Below the pieces are notes generated by a model. That model was not told the DNA's origin. It searched no databases and saw only the letters and a program-made list of their open reading frames with translations. A program made the position numbers and the translations under genes. Shown here piece after piece: positions 17,251 to 25,505 of a stretch of DNA of 64,000 nt. The stretch's first letter is position 1. Every line of letters starts with the position of its first letter. Origin of the DNA: Pseudomonadota bacterium (GTDB lineage Bacteria > Pseudomonadota > Gammaproteobacteria > Ga0077536); contig JADJYF010000010.1 of assembly GCA_016719885.1 (NCBI GenBank), positions 186,001 through 250,000 on the forward strand. The letters are read 5' to 3'.

Positions 17251-18739
17251 CGGGCCTCACCCTGTGGACCGTGCGCAAGCCATCGAAGCTGCCATCGGCA
17301 TCGATGCCGTAGTCCGCGATGTCGTCGCGTAACACGGCGGCCTGAGTTTCAAACCAGAGAGGCACATAGGGCGCATCGTACAACAGGCGTCGCGCGATGG
17401 CGTGGTAGAGCAGGCGCCGGCGCGTCTCGTCCGCGCTGTGCTCGGCGGCTTCGATGAGGGCATCGAGTTCGGGCTCGGCATAGTGTCCGCGGTTGAGGCC
17501 GGACGGCGGTCGCGACGCGCCATGGAATGCCTGGCGGTAGATGTCCGGTAGTTTCAGTCCGACCCACGACAGGCCATAGAGCTGGAAGCGGCCGGCGCCG
17601 ATGTCGGCGTAGAACGTGCCCCAGTCGTAACTGTCGACCGTCAAATCCACGCCGATGTCGCGCAGCTGCGCCTGCAGCAAGGTGGCGAGACGCAGGCGAA
17701 ACGCATCGGCGGAGGTCTTGTAATGCAGGGCGAGGCGCCGCTCGCCATATCCCGCTTCGCCGAGCAGCCGCCGTGCCAACACCGGGTCGTAGGCCGGCAC
17801 CGCGACATCGGGCGCGCTCGCCCAGTGCGCGGGCGGCAACAGGCTCGCCGCCGGCTGTGCGAGATCGCGAAACAGGAAGTGCGCGATGGCGGCTCGATCG
17901 ATGCCGTGACTCAGCGCCTGGCGTACGCGCCGGTCGGCCAGCAGCGGATCGGCGAGGTTGAAGCCGAGATAGGACATGGTGGTGCCGGCGTGCTCGATGA
18001 CCCTGAGGCCCGCGCGCGTCGCCAGCCAGCGCAGCGTCTCCGGCGGCAGGTTGCCTTGCGCGATGTCGATTTCGCCGGCGATGAGCTTCAGCGCCCGCAC
18101 CGTCGCGTCCTTCACTTCGCAGACCTCGATGCGCGCGCCATCGGCGCGTCGGTGCAAGCGCAGGCAGCCGTCCAGCTTGCGTGCCCCACGCGTGAAAGGG
18201 CCGCTCGCGAGGTGCCAGCCATCGCGCGGCGCGCGCGCCTCTTCGGCCGCCATCACGCCCAGCGTCGCGCTGCCGGGAAATTGCGCATCGGCGGCGCGCA
18301 GCTCGAACGCCACGCGGCGCTCGTCCAGTGCTTCCACCGCGGCGATGTTGCGCAGGGCTTCGCGCAGCGGCGAGGCGAGCGCCGCATCGAGCACCGCGCG
18401 GTAGGTGGCCACCACGTCGGTCGCGCGCACCGCGCGACCATTGTTGAAGCGCGCGTCGTCGCGCAAGGTGAATTCGTAGCGCGTGGGCGTGACGCCACGC
18501 CAGTGCGCGAGGCCGGGCACGGGCCGCGCGGCGCTGTCGAATTCCACCAGTGAAGCGTGCAACAGGCGCGACAGGCGCGCCGACATGGCGTCGGTCGCGT
18601 AGCGCGGATCGAGCGTCAGGGGCGCGGTCGGAATGCCGACGCGGATGGCGTCGTCACTGCGCTGTGCGCAGCCTGAAAGCAGCATGCACAGGCATGCCCA
18701 CGCGAGTCCATGGCGCAGCGCGCCACGCACATCACTCAC
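17237..18739 (-). CDS. Family 5 extracellular solute-binding lipoprotein (OppA/DppA-like)
   Basis: A 500-residue periplasmic peptide-binding protein. The lipobox LLSGC (Cys near residue 24) indicates a lipoprotein. The SBP_bac_5 hallmarks RPVPGLAHWRGVTPTRYEFTLRDDARFNNGRAVRATDVVATY and YLGFNLADPLLADRRVRQALSHGIDRAAI appear in the expected order. The best fit for its membrane partners is the DppB/DppC-like pair 3 kb downstream on the same strand, although several genes intervene. Its neighbour is an L,D-transpeptidase, so murein peptides are a plausible ligand. That is inference from context only. Confidence 0.9.
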   Translation of the reverse strand: MSDVRGALRHGLAWACLCMLLSGCAQRSDDAIRVGIPTAPLTLDPRYATDAMSARLSRLLHASLVEFDSAARPVPGLAHWRGVTPTRYEFTLRDDARFNNGRAVRATDVVATYRAVLDAALASPLREALRNIAAVEALDERRVAFELRAADAQFPGSATLGVMAAEEARAPRDGWHLASGPFTRGARKLDGCLRLHRRADGARIEVCEVKDATVRALKLIAGEIDIAQGNLPPETLRWLATRAGLRVIEHAGTTMSYLGFNLADPLLADRRVRQALSHGIDRAAIAHFLFRDLAQPAASLLPPAHWASAPDVAVPAYDPVLARRLLGEAGYGERRLALHYKTSADAFRLRLATLLQAQLRDIGVDLTVDSYDWGTFYADIGAGRFQLYGLSWVGLKLPDIYRQAFHGASRPPSGLNRGHYAEPELDALIEAAEHSADETRRRLLYHAIARRLLYDAPYVPLWFETQAAVLRDDIADYGIDADGSFDGLRTVHRVRPDARR

Positions 18740-20073
18740 CCGCGCACGAACAGCGACAGCGATTCGACATGGGCGGTATTGGGAAACATGTCGAGGATGC
18801 CGGTCTCGACCAGGGTGAAGCCGTGGCGCGCGACCAGCACCGCGGCGTCCCGCGCAAAGGTGACCGGGCTGCAGGACACGTACACCAGGCGCTGGCAGCG
18901 ATCGAAGCTGAGCCCTTCGATGAGGGTCAGCGCGCCAGCGCGCGGCGGGTCGAGCAGGATCTTGTCGGCGCTGGCCAGTGACAGCGCGCCGACCGCCTGC
19001 GGGTCCTCGAGATTGGCGCAGGCGAACTCGACATTGGCCAGGCCGTTATGCTGCGCATTGGCTTGGGCGCGCGCCACCAGCCCCGCTTCGCCTTCGATGC
19101 CGAGCACCGTGCCGGCGCGGCGCGCCATCGGCAGCGTGAAATTGCCGACGCCGCAGAACAGGTCCACCACCCGGTCACTGGCCCCGAGTTCGAGATGCTG
19201 CAGGGCGCGCGCCACCATCTGGCGGTTGATATGGGCGTTGACCTGGGTGAAGTCGGTAGGCAGGAAGGCGATGGTTTCGTTTTCGACTTCGTAGGTGAGT
19301 GGCGCGGGCGGCTGCCCGGCCAGCGTCGCCACGGTGTCGTAACCGCCCGGCTGCAGCAACAAGGTGAAGCCGCTTTGCGCCGCGTAGTCGCCGAGCGCGG
19401 CGTGATCGTCGGCGCTCAACGGCGCGAGGTGACGCAGCACCAGCACCACTTCATGATCGCCGACCGCGACTTCGATCTGCGGCAGCTTGTCGCGTATCGA
19501 GAGCCCCGCAATCATGGTGCGCAAGGCGGGGATCGCGGCGCTGACGCGCGCGTCGAGAATGTCGCACTGGTGACACTCAGCGACATAGGGCTTGGCCCGT
19601 TCGCGAAAACCGACCAGCACGCCGCCCTTCTTGGTCACGTACTTGACGCCCAGGCGCGCCTTGCGTCGATAGCCCCATTGCGGGCTCGTGATCGGCGCGG
19701 CGACACGCTGCGCGCTCAAGCCGCCCTGGTGACGCAGCAATTCGAGCAACACCGCCTGCTTGTGTTCGAGCTGCAGCGCTTCGCTGGCATGCTGAAAGCT
19801 GCAGCCGCCGCACACGCCGTAATGCGGACAGCGCGGCACGACGCGCGACGCGCTGGCGCGCGACACCGCGGCGGTCTCCGCCTCGTCGTAGCGGCCATGC
19901 TTGCGCAGCACGCGCGCGGTGACCAGTTCACCGGCCAGGGCGCCGTCGACGAACACCGTCTTGCCTTCGTGACGGGCGACGCCGCGTCCTTCGTGGGAGA
20001 GGTTGTCGATGTCCAGCGAAAGCAGTTGCGCGGGAGCGCGGCCGGCGTCACGGCGGCGGCGATTACCCGCCAC
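18736..20073 (-). CDS. rlmD: RlmD, 23S rRNA (uracil-1939-C5)-methyltransferase
   Basis: A SAM-dependent rRNA m5U methyltransferase with an N-terminal TRAM domain (about 10-65) and a [4Fe-4S] cluster site (CPHYGVCGGCSFQH plus the Cys of ECHQC). The catalytic domain has VVDLFCGVGNFTLPMA, the DPPRAG motif and the catalytic Cys in VYVSCSP. The GTG at 20073 is chosen because a strong GGGAGG lies 5 bases upstream and the product is 445 residues (E. coli 433). It overlaps the exonuclease gene by 11 bases and the binding protein by 4. Confidence 0.95.
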   Translation of the reverse strand: MAGNRRRRDAGRAPAQLLSLDIDNLSHEGRGVARHEGKTVFVDGALAGELVTARVLRKHGRYDEAETAAVSRASASRVVPRCPHYGVCGGCSFQHASEALQLEHKQAVLLELLRHQGGLSAQRVAAPITSPQWGYRRKARLGVKYVTKKGGVLVGFRERAKPYVAECHQCDILDARVSAAIPALRTMIAGLSIRDKLPQIEVAVGDHEVVLVLRHLAPLSADDHAALGDYAAQSGFTLLLQPGGYDTVATLAGQPPAPLTYEVENETIAFLPTDFTQVNAHINRQMVARALQHLELGASDRVVDLFCGVGNFTLPMARRAGTVLGIEGEAGLVARAQANAQHNGLANVEFACANLEDPQAVGALSLASADKILLDPPRAGALTLIEGLSFDRCQRLVYVSCSPVTFARDAAVLVARHGFTLVETGILDMFPNTAHVESLSLFVRG

Positions 20074-20851
20074 GGTTTGCCTCCCAGGCGGCGAGAAACG
20101 CAGCGAAGTGCCCGGCATCGTGACTGGCGAGGAAATGGCGCACGCGGCCGAACTCTTCCTCGAGCGCGCTCGCGCCGAGATGGCCACGCATGAATTCGAA
20201 CTTGAGATAAATGAGATAGGTGTTCAGGACATCGGTCTCGCAATAGTCGCGGATGGCTTTCAGATTGCCGGCGCGGAACTGATTCCACACTTCGCTGCCG
20301 TGCATGCCGAGCTTGCCGGGGAAGCCCAGCATCACCGCCATCTGGTCGAGCGGCACGGTGGCGCGGCCCTGGTAGCCAGCCAGCACATCCATGAGGTCGA
20401 TATGCCGCCAGTGAAAGCGGCCGAGGTAGTTGTTGTAACGGAAGTTGCGATCGTCGTCGCCGGTATCCCAGTAGCGCGGCGCGGCGACATCGTGCAACAG
20501 CGCGCGGTAGTGCAGCACCGGCAGATCGAAACCGCTGCCGTTCCACGACACCAGGGTCGGCGTGTAACGCTCGATGCCTTCGAAGAAGCGCCGGATGAGC
20601 TCCGCTTCGTCGGCCTCCTCGCTGCCCAGCGACCACACGTTGAAGCGCTCCTGCTCGCGGAATACCGCCGATATCGCCACGATGCGATGCAGGTGATGAC
20701 GCAGGAATTCGCTGGCGCCGCCGGTTTCCTGCTGACGCTTGGAATACATGACCGCCGCCACGCCGTCGTCGTCCAGTTCATCGAGATCCCACAGGCGGCG
20801 CGCGGTGGCGACGTCCGGCACGGTTTCGATATCGAACACGAAGACATTCAT
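20063..20851 (-). CDS. Predicted 3'-5' exonuclease (DEDDy, PolB-like)
   Basis: A 262-residue ribonuclease-H-fold exonuclease resembling the exonuclease domain of family B polymerases, found as a stand-alone protein in many proteobacteria. The DEDDy motifs are visible: Exo I FDIETVPD at the N-terminus, Exo II SWNGSGFDLPVLHYRA, and Exo III AIRDYCETDVLNTY. The substrate is not established. It lies between cysM and rlmD on the same strand. Confidence 0.9.
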   Translation of the reverse strand: MNVFVFDIETVPDVATARRLWDLDELDDDGVAAVMYSKRQQETGGASEFLRHHLHRIVAISAVFREQERFNVWSLGSEEADEAELIRRFFEGIERYTPTLVSWNGSGFDLPVLHYRALLHDVAAPRYWDTGDDDRNFRYNNYLGRFHWRHIDLMDVLAGYQGRATVPLDQMAVMLGFPGKLGMHGSEVWNQFRAGNLKAIRDYCETDVLNTYLIYLKFEFMRGHLGASALEEEFGRVRHFLASHDAGHFAAFLAAWEANRGG

Positions 20852-20874
20852 GACGGGGCGCTCGCGGGCGTGAC

Positions 20875-21765
20875 TCAGTCGGGGAACACGCCGGTGGAGA
20901 GATAACGGTCACCGCGATCGCAGACGATGCTGACGATGACGGCGTCGCGCACCTCGCGGCTGATGGTCAGCGCCGCGACCATCGCGCCGCCCGACGAAAT
21001 GCCGCAGAAGATGCCTTCTTCGCGCGCCATGGCGCGGGTCATGTCCTCGGCCTCGGGCTGGGTGACGTCGATGATGCGATCGACGCGGCTGGCGTCGTAG
21101 ATCTTCGGCAGGTAGGCCGCCGGCCAGCGGCGGATGCCGGGAATGCGCGCGCCGTCGCCCGGCTGGACGCCGACGATCTGGATGTCGGGGTTCTGCGCCT
21201 TGAGATACTGCGAGTTGCCCATGATGGTGCCGGTGGTGCCCATGGTCGCGACGAAATGCGTGACCAGGCCGCGGGTATCCGCCCAGATCTCGGGGCCGGT
21301 GCTGCCGTAATGGGCGAGGGGGTTGTCGTGGTTGGCGAACTGGTCGAGCACCCGCCCCTCGCCGCGCGCCTCCATGGCGGCGGCGAGATCGCGCGCCGCT
21401 TCCATGCCGGCCTTTTCCGGCACCAGCACCAGCTCGGCGCCATAGGCGCGCATCGCGGCGCGGCGCTCGGCGGTCATGTTGTCGGGCATGATGAGGATCA
21501 TGCGGTAGCCGGCCATCGCCGCCACCATCGCCAGCGCAATGCCGGTGTTGCCGCTGGTGGCCTCGATGAGGGTGTCGCCGGGCTTAATGTCGCCGCGCGC
21601 CTCGGCGTGCTTGATCATGCTGAGCGCGGGGCGGTCCTTGACCGAGCCCGCCGGGTTGTTGCCCTCGAGCTTGGCCAGGATCACGTTGCTGGTGTCACCC
21701 GGCAGCCGCTGCAGGCGGACCAGCGGCGTATTGCCGACGAAATGCTCGAGGGTGGGCCAGTTCAT
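20875..21765 (-). CDS. cysM: CysM, cysteine synthase B
   Basis: A PLP-dependent O-acetylserine sulfhydrylase of 296 residues that makes cysteine from O-acetylserine and sulfide or thiosulfate. The PLP lysine is in NPAGSVKDRPALSM; the phosphate loop is TSGNTGIAL and the GTTGTIMG loop follows. The short length and the GSVKDRPA motif favour CysM over CysK. A TAAACT hexamer ends 6 bases before the ATG and no Shine-Dalgarno is visible, so a leaderless mRNA is possible. Confidence 0.95.
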   Translation of the reverse strand: MNWPTLEHFVGNTPLVRLQRLPGDTSNVILAKLEGNNPAGSVKDRPALSMIKHAEARGDIKPGDTLIEATSGNTGIALAMVAAMAGYRMILIMPDNMTAERRAAMRAYGAELVLVPEKAGMEAARDLAAAMEARGEGRVLDQFANHDNPLAHYGSTGPEIWADTRGLVTHFVATMGTTGTIMGNSQYLKAQNPDIQIVGVQPGDGARIPGIRRWPAAYLPKIYDASRVDRIIDVTQPEAEDMTRAMAREEGIFCGISSGGAMVAALTISREVRDAVIVSIVCDRGDRYLSTGVFPD

Positions 21766-21780
21766 CGCGACAGTTTACCG

Positions 21781-21809
21781 AAAAGCGCGCGTGCGGGTGG
21801 CACGCGCGC
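21781..21809 (-). terminator. Rho-independent terminator of the PagL-like gene
   Basis: On the minus strand a perfect 10-bp stem (GCGCGCGTGC / GCACGCGCGC) with a 5-base loop is followed by TTTT. It begins 17 bases after the stop of the PagL-like gene and lies just upstream of cysM. Confidence 0.75.
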
Positions 21810-21825
21810 CCGGCCCGGCACGGGA

Positions 21826-22395
21826 TCAGAAATGCAGGCCCAGCGACATCACGTGGAAATTGATGCCGGGGTTGCTGTCACCGATGCCGGCATTGGATTG
21901 ATGCTGGTAACGATACATGAGCTCGTACTTGCCGCCCTCGCCGAAGCGCGCGCCGAAGCCCAGGTGACTGCCGAAGGCGAAGGGAATGTCGAAATTCTTG
22001 TCGTTGATTTCGTTGCGGGTATGCAGGTGCACGCCCACGCCGCCCTCGATGAAGGGCGCGAAGCCGCGCTTGGGATCCATCTCGTAGCGCAGCACCGGCG
22101 TCAAGCCGAAATCGAACAGTTCGTCCTGGTTGGTGCGGCCCTTGGAGCTGTTCCAGAAATTGATGCCGAACTCGACGAAGCTGACCATGTGCCACTCGCC
22201 GACCTGGAACCATTGCTGCTTCATGTCCCAGCGCAGGTTGGCGCCGTAGCGATCGGCATCGACGCGGTCTTCGGTCATGCCGCCTTCGATGGTGATGGCG
22301 TCGGGCTTGAGGTCGAATGCGGCGACGGGCGCGGTCGCGACCAGGGAGGCGAGCGCGGCGCCGGTCAGGGGCGCAAGCAGGGCAGAAGCTTTCAT
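21826..22395 (-). CDS. PagL-like lipid A 3-O-deacylase / acyloxyacyl hydrolase
   Basis: A 189-residue outer-membrane beta-barrel with a signal peptide (cleaved near VAAFD). The C-terminal segment YRYQHQSNAGIGDSNPGINF contains the PagL catalytic His and Ser (HxS) and downstream acidic/aromatic context. The last residue is Phe, as in typical outer-membrane proteins. PagL removes the 3-O acyl chain of lipid A. The gene has its own terminator and a REP pair upstream, so it is probably monocistronic. Weak conservation outside the motif leaves substrate specificity open. Confidence 0.85.
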   Translation of the reverse strand: MKASALLAPLTGAALASLVATAPVAAFDLKPDAITIEGGMTEDRVDADRYGANLRWDMKQQWFQVGEWHMVSFVEFGINFWNSSKGRTNQDELFDFGLTPVLRYEMDPKRGFAPFIEGGVGVHLHTRNEINDKNFDIPFAFGSHLGFGARFGEGGKYELMYRYQHQSNAGIGDSNPGINFHVMSLGLHF

Positions 22396-22502
22396 GCCGG
22401 ATGAAATCCCGATGTTGTTGTTCTGGAAGGCTTGAGGTTAGCGGTTCGGCGCGGCGCGTTCAACTCGGGGGCAGGGCGACTCGCCGCCACCGCCGGTCTT
22501 CC

Positions 22503-22594
22503 TGTAGGGCGGAATTCATTCGCACATCGGCGAGGCGAGGGGAGGCGAGGCGCCACGGTCGGCTGCTGAATGTGCGAATGAACTCGCACCTACA
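22503..22594. repeat. REP pair, family A
   Basis: Inward pair TGTAG-[22508-22525]...[22572-22589]-CTACA with a 46-base spacer. Both units have stem mismatches: the left reads GGCGGAAT opposite ATTCGCAC, the right GTGCGAAT opposite ACTCGCAC. It is therefore an ageing copy. The right-hand GTAG provides the rimI stop codon. Confidence 0.85.
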
Positions 22595-23066
22595 CCTTCG
22601 GCACCAGCGGCAGGCTCAGCACGAAGGCGTCCTCGCGGCCGTTGCGCGCCGGGTAGTAGGCGCGGCGCGTGCCGACGTGGCGGAAGCCGAGATCGAGGTA
22701 CAGCTTCAAGGCGCCGGCATTGGACGGCCGCACTTCGAGATAGGCAATGCGCGCGCCGTGTTCGGCGCCGGTGTGCAGGAGGTGGTTCATCATGGCGCGG
22801 GCGTGGCCCTGGCGACGCGCCTCGGGCGCCACGCACACGTTGAGGATGTGACTCTCCTCCACCGCCACCGACATGATGCCGTAGCCGACCAGGCCTGCGC
22901 CGCTGTCCAGCACCCAGCAGCAGTAGCCGACCCGCAGGCAATCGGAAAAGATGCTCGCCGACCACGGGAAGTCGTAGGCGCGACGTTCGATTTCCTGCAC
23001 CGCCTCGATGTCCTCGTCCTGCATGGGACGAATGACGGCGCGCTCGGCTTGCGGCTGGGCGCTCAC
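22590..23066 (-). CDS. rimI: RimI, ribosomal protein S18-alanine N-acetyltransferase
   Basis: A GNAT acetyltransferase of 158 residues. The acetyl-CoA loop is VAPEARRQGHARAMM and the C-terminal part (YLEVRPSNAGALKLYLDLGF) is the RimI signature. The GTG at 23066 overlaps the preceding uracil-DNA glycosylase stop by 4 bases, which fits coupling better than the longer open frame to 23651. The stop TAG at 22592-22590 is part of the GTAG tetranucleotide of a REP unit, so the C-terminal PKV lies directly against the repeat. Confidence 0.92.
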   Translation of the reverse strand: MSAQPQAERAVIRPMQDEDIEAVQEIERRAYDFPWSASIFSDCLRVGYCCWVLDSGAGLVGYGIMSVAVEESHILNVCVAPEARRQGHARAMMNHLLHTGAEHGARIAYLEVRPSNAGALKLYLDLGFRHVGTRRAYYPARNGREDAFVLSLPLVPKV

Positions 23067-23815
23067 GCGGATGCCGCGGCGCGCTCGCGGTAGATGGCGA
23101 GGGCCATGCGCAGGTCGTCCCAGGCTTTGCGTTTTTCGCCCGGCGAGCGCAGCAGGTAGGCAGGGTGGTAGGTCACGACCACGGGTATCGACCGCTGCCC
23201 ATAATGATGAAGTTGCCCGCGCATGCGACCTATCGGGGTGTCCACCTCGAGCAGATTCTGCGCGGCGATACGACCGACCGCAAGAATGAGGGTCGGCTGG
23301 ATGAGATCTATTTGACGATCGAGATAATCTCGGCAGGCCAGCACCTCGTCGGCTTTCGGGTCGCGGTTCTGCGGCGGCCGGCACTTCAGGATGTTGGCGA
23401 TGTAGACCGACTCGCGGGCGAGACCGATGGCGGCCAGCATGGCATTGAGCAACTGCCCGGCGCGGCCGACGAAGGGCTCTCCGCGCTTGTCCTCCTCGGC
23501 GCCCGGCGCTTCGCCGATCACCATCCAGCGCGCTTGCCGATCGCCGACCCCGAACACGGTCTGGGTGCGGGTGCGACTCAACTCGCAGCGCGTGCACTCG
23601 GCGACGCAGGCAGCGAGGTCCGGCCAGTCGAGGCTGGCCGCCGAGGTCCATTCGGCGGGCGCGGTCGCGATCGGCGCGAGCTCGGACGCTGACGCCGGTC
23701 GGCGCGCGGCTTCGATTTCCTGCCCGGCGACGGACGCGAGCGCGTCACGCGGGCGCCACACGTCGACGCCCATGCGGGCCAGCATCGCCTGGCGGCGGGG
23801 ATCGAGCGCGCTCAC
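23063..23815 (-). CDS. Uracil-DNA glycosylase, family 4-like (iron-sulfur)
   Basis: A DNA repair glycosylase removing uracil from DNA. Residues about 69-75 (CTRCELSRTRTQTVFG) supply the first two Cys ligands of a [4Fe-4S] cluster and further Cys follow at ILKCRPPQNRDP and ACRDYL. Motif A is GEAPGAEEDKRGEPFVG and motif B is TYHPAYLLRSPGEKRKAW. The 80-residue N-terminal extension is low-complexity, as is common in family 4 enzymes of proteobacteria. It is coupled with rimI, a frequent arrangement. Confidence 0.92.
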   Translation of the reverse strand: MSALDPRRQAMLARMGVDVWRPRDALASVAGQEIEAARRPASASELAPIATAPAEWTSAASLDWPDLAACVAECTRCELSRTRTQTVFGVGDRQARWMVIGEAPGAEEDKRGEPFVGRAGQLLNAMLAAIGLARESVYIANILKCRPPQNRDPKADEVLACRDYLDRQIDLIQPTLILAVGRIAAQNLLEVDTPIGRMRGQLHHYGQRSIPVVVTYHPAYLLRSPGEKRKAWDDLRMALAIYRERAAASA

Positions 23816-23823
23816 GGGCGTGG

Positions 23824-25374
23824 TCAGCCGCGCTCGCGCGCCTGCGGATGTTCGCGATGCACCGGGAACAGGATGCGGTTCAAGGCATTGATATAGGCCT
23901 TGACCGACGCGACGATGATGTCGGTGTCGGCGCCCTGGCCGTTGACGATGCGTCCGGCGTGTTCGAGCCGCACCGTCACCTCGCCCTGCGAGTCGGTGCC
24001 GGTGGTGATGGCATTGACCGAGAACAACTGCAGGTTGGCGCCGCTCTTCACGATCGACTCGACCGCCTTGTAGGCGGCATCCACCGGCCCGTCACCGCTC
24101 TCCTCCGCCGAACGCTCTTCGCCGTCGATGTTGAGCGTGACCGCCGCGAACGGCACTTCGCCGGTCGCCGATTCGCTGCGCATCGCCACCAGCTTGATGC
24201 GCTCGCGGGTCTCGGTCGGCGCGCTGTCGGACACCAGCGCCTGCAGGTCTTCGTCGTAGATCTCGGACTTGCGGTCGGCGAGTTCCTTGAAGCGACCGAA
24301 GGCCTCGTTCAAGTCCTGCTCGCGCGGGAACTCGATGCCAAGATCCTTCAGACGCGAACGGAACGCCGCGCGCCCCGACAGCTTGCCGAGCACGATGCGG
24401 TTGGTGTTCCAGCCGACATCCTGGGCGCGCATGATCTCGTAGGTCTCGCGATGCTTGAGCACGCCGTCCTGGTGGATGCCCGACTCGTGGGCAAAGGCAT
24501 TGGCGCCGACGATGGCCTTGTTGGGCTGCACCGGAAAGCCGGTGATGGTCGACACCAGGCGCGAGCAGTTCAGGATCTCGCTGGTCTCGATGCGGGTGTC
24601 GCAGTTGAACGCGTCCTGGCGCGTGCGCACCGCCATCACGATTTCTTCCAGGGATGCGTTGCCGGCGCGTTCGCCGAGGCCGTTGATGGTGCATTCCACC
24701 TGGCGCACGCCGGCGCCGATGGCGGCCAGGGAATTACCGACCGCGAGCCCGAGATCGTTGTGGCAATGGGCCGAGAACACCGCCTTGTCGGCATTCGGCA
24801 CGCGCTCGATGACGGTGCGGAAGAACTGGCCGATGGATTCCGGCAGACCGTAGCCGACGGTGTCCGGCAGGTTGATGGTGGTGGCGCCGGCCGCGATCAC
24901 CGCTTCCACCACCCGGCACAGGAAATCCATCTCCGAGCGGCTGGCGTCCTCGGCCGAGAATTCGACGTTGTCGGTGTGCTGGCGCGCGCGCTTGACGGCG
25001 CTGACGGCGGCCTCGATGACCGCTTCGGGCTCCATGCGGAGCTTGTTCTTCATGTGGATGGGCGAGGTTGCGATGAAGGTGTGAATGCGCATCGAGCGCG
25101 CGTCCTTCAACGCCTCGGCGGCGCGGTCGATGTCTTCATGGGCGGTGCGGGCGAGGCCGCACACCGTGCAGTCCTTGATGGCGCGCGCCACCGCGCGCAC
25201 CGCTTCGAAGTCACCCGGGCTCGCTATCGGGAAGCCGGCCTCGATGACATCCACCTTCAGCCGCTCGAGCGCCTTGGCGATGCGCAGCTTGTCGGCCTGG
25301 GTCATGGCCGCGCCCGGGCTCTGCTCGCCGTCACGCAAGGTCGTATCGAAAATGATCAGGCGGTCTTTGGCCAT
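23824..25374 (-). CDS. leuA: LeuA, 2-isopropylmalate synthase
   Basis: The first committed enzyme of leucine biosynthesis, condensing acetyl-CoA and 2-ketoisovalerate. It has 516 residues. The catalytic TIM barrel starts with LIIFDTTLRDGEQSPGAAM; the metal-binding HCHNDLG and the NGLGERAGNASLEE motif are present. The C-terminal LeuA dimer domain (about 390-505) carries leucine feedback inhibition. The ATG at 25374 has GGAG upstream. Genes ilvB-ilvN-ilvC-pssA often precede leuA; here a 6-kb catabolic block separates pssA from leuA. Confidence 0.97.
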   Translation of the reverse strand: MAKDRLIIFDTTLRDGEQSPGAAMTQADKLRIAKALERLKVDVIEAGFPIASPGDFEAVRAVARAIKDCTVCGLARTAHEDIDRAAEALKDARSMRIHTFIATSPIHMKNKLRMEPEAVIEAAVSAVKRARQHTDNVEFSAEDASRSEMDFLCRVVEAVIAAGATTINLPDTVGYGLPESIGQFFRTVIERVPNADKAVFSAHCHNDLGLAVGNSLAAIGAGVRQVECTINGLGERAGNASLEEIVMAVRTRQDAFNCDTRIETSEILNCSRLVSTITGFPVQPNKAIVGANAFAHESGIHQDGVLKHRETYEIMRAQDVGWNTNRIVLGKLSGRAAFRSRLKDLGIEFPREQDLNEAFGRFKELADRKSEIYDEDLQALVSDSAPTETRERIKLVAMRSESATGEVPFAAVTLNIDGEERSAEESGDGPVDAAYKAVESIVKSGANLQLFSVNAITTGTDSQGEVTVRLEHAGRIVNGQGADTDIIVASVKAYINALNRILFPVHREHPQARERG

Positions 25375-25505
25375 GGGAATTCTCCGGTTGCGCGCGCGGC
25401 GCCGAGGGCACGATGGGCAGCGATAGGATAGCGGCATTGGGGGATCGACGCGACGCATGGGCGCAGGTATTGATCCCCTGCCAGCCATAGCGAGGGGAGC
25501 GGCCG

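Noticed and set aside
23848..25431. Long plus-strand frame (527 codons) opposite leuA
   Set aside because: Shadow of leuA on the other strand; no recognisable domain and no plausible ribosome-binding site.
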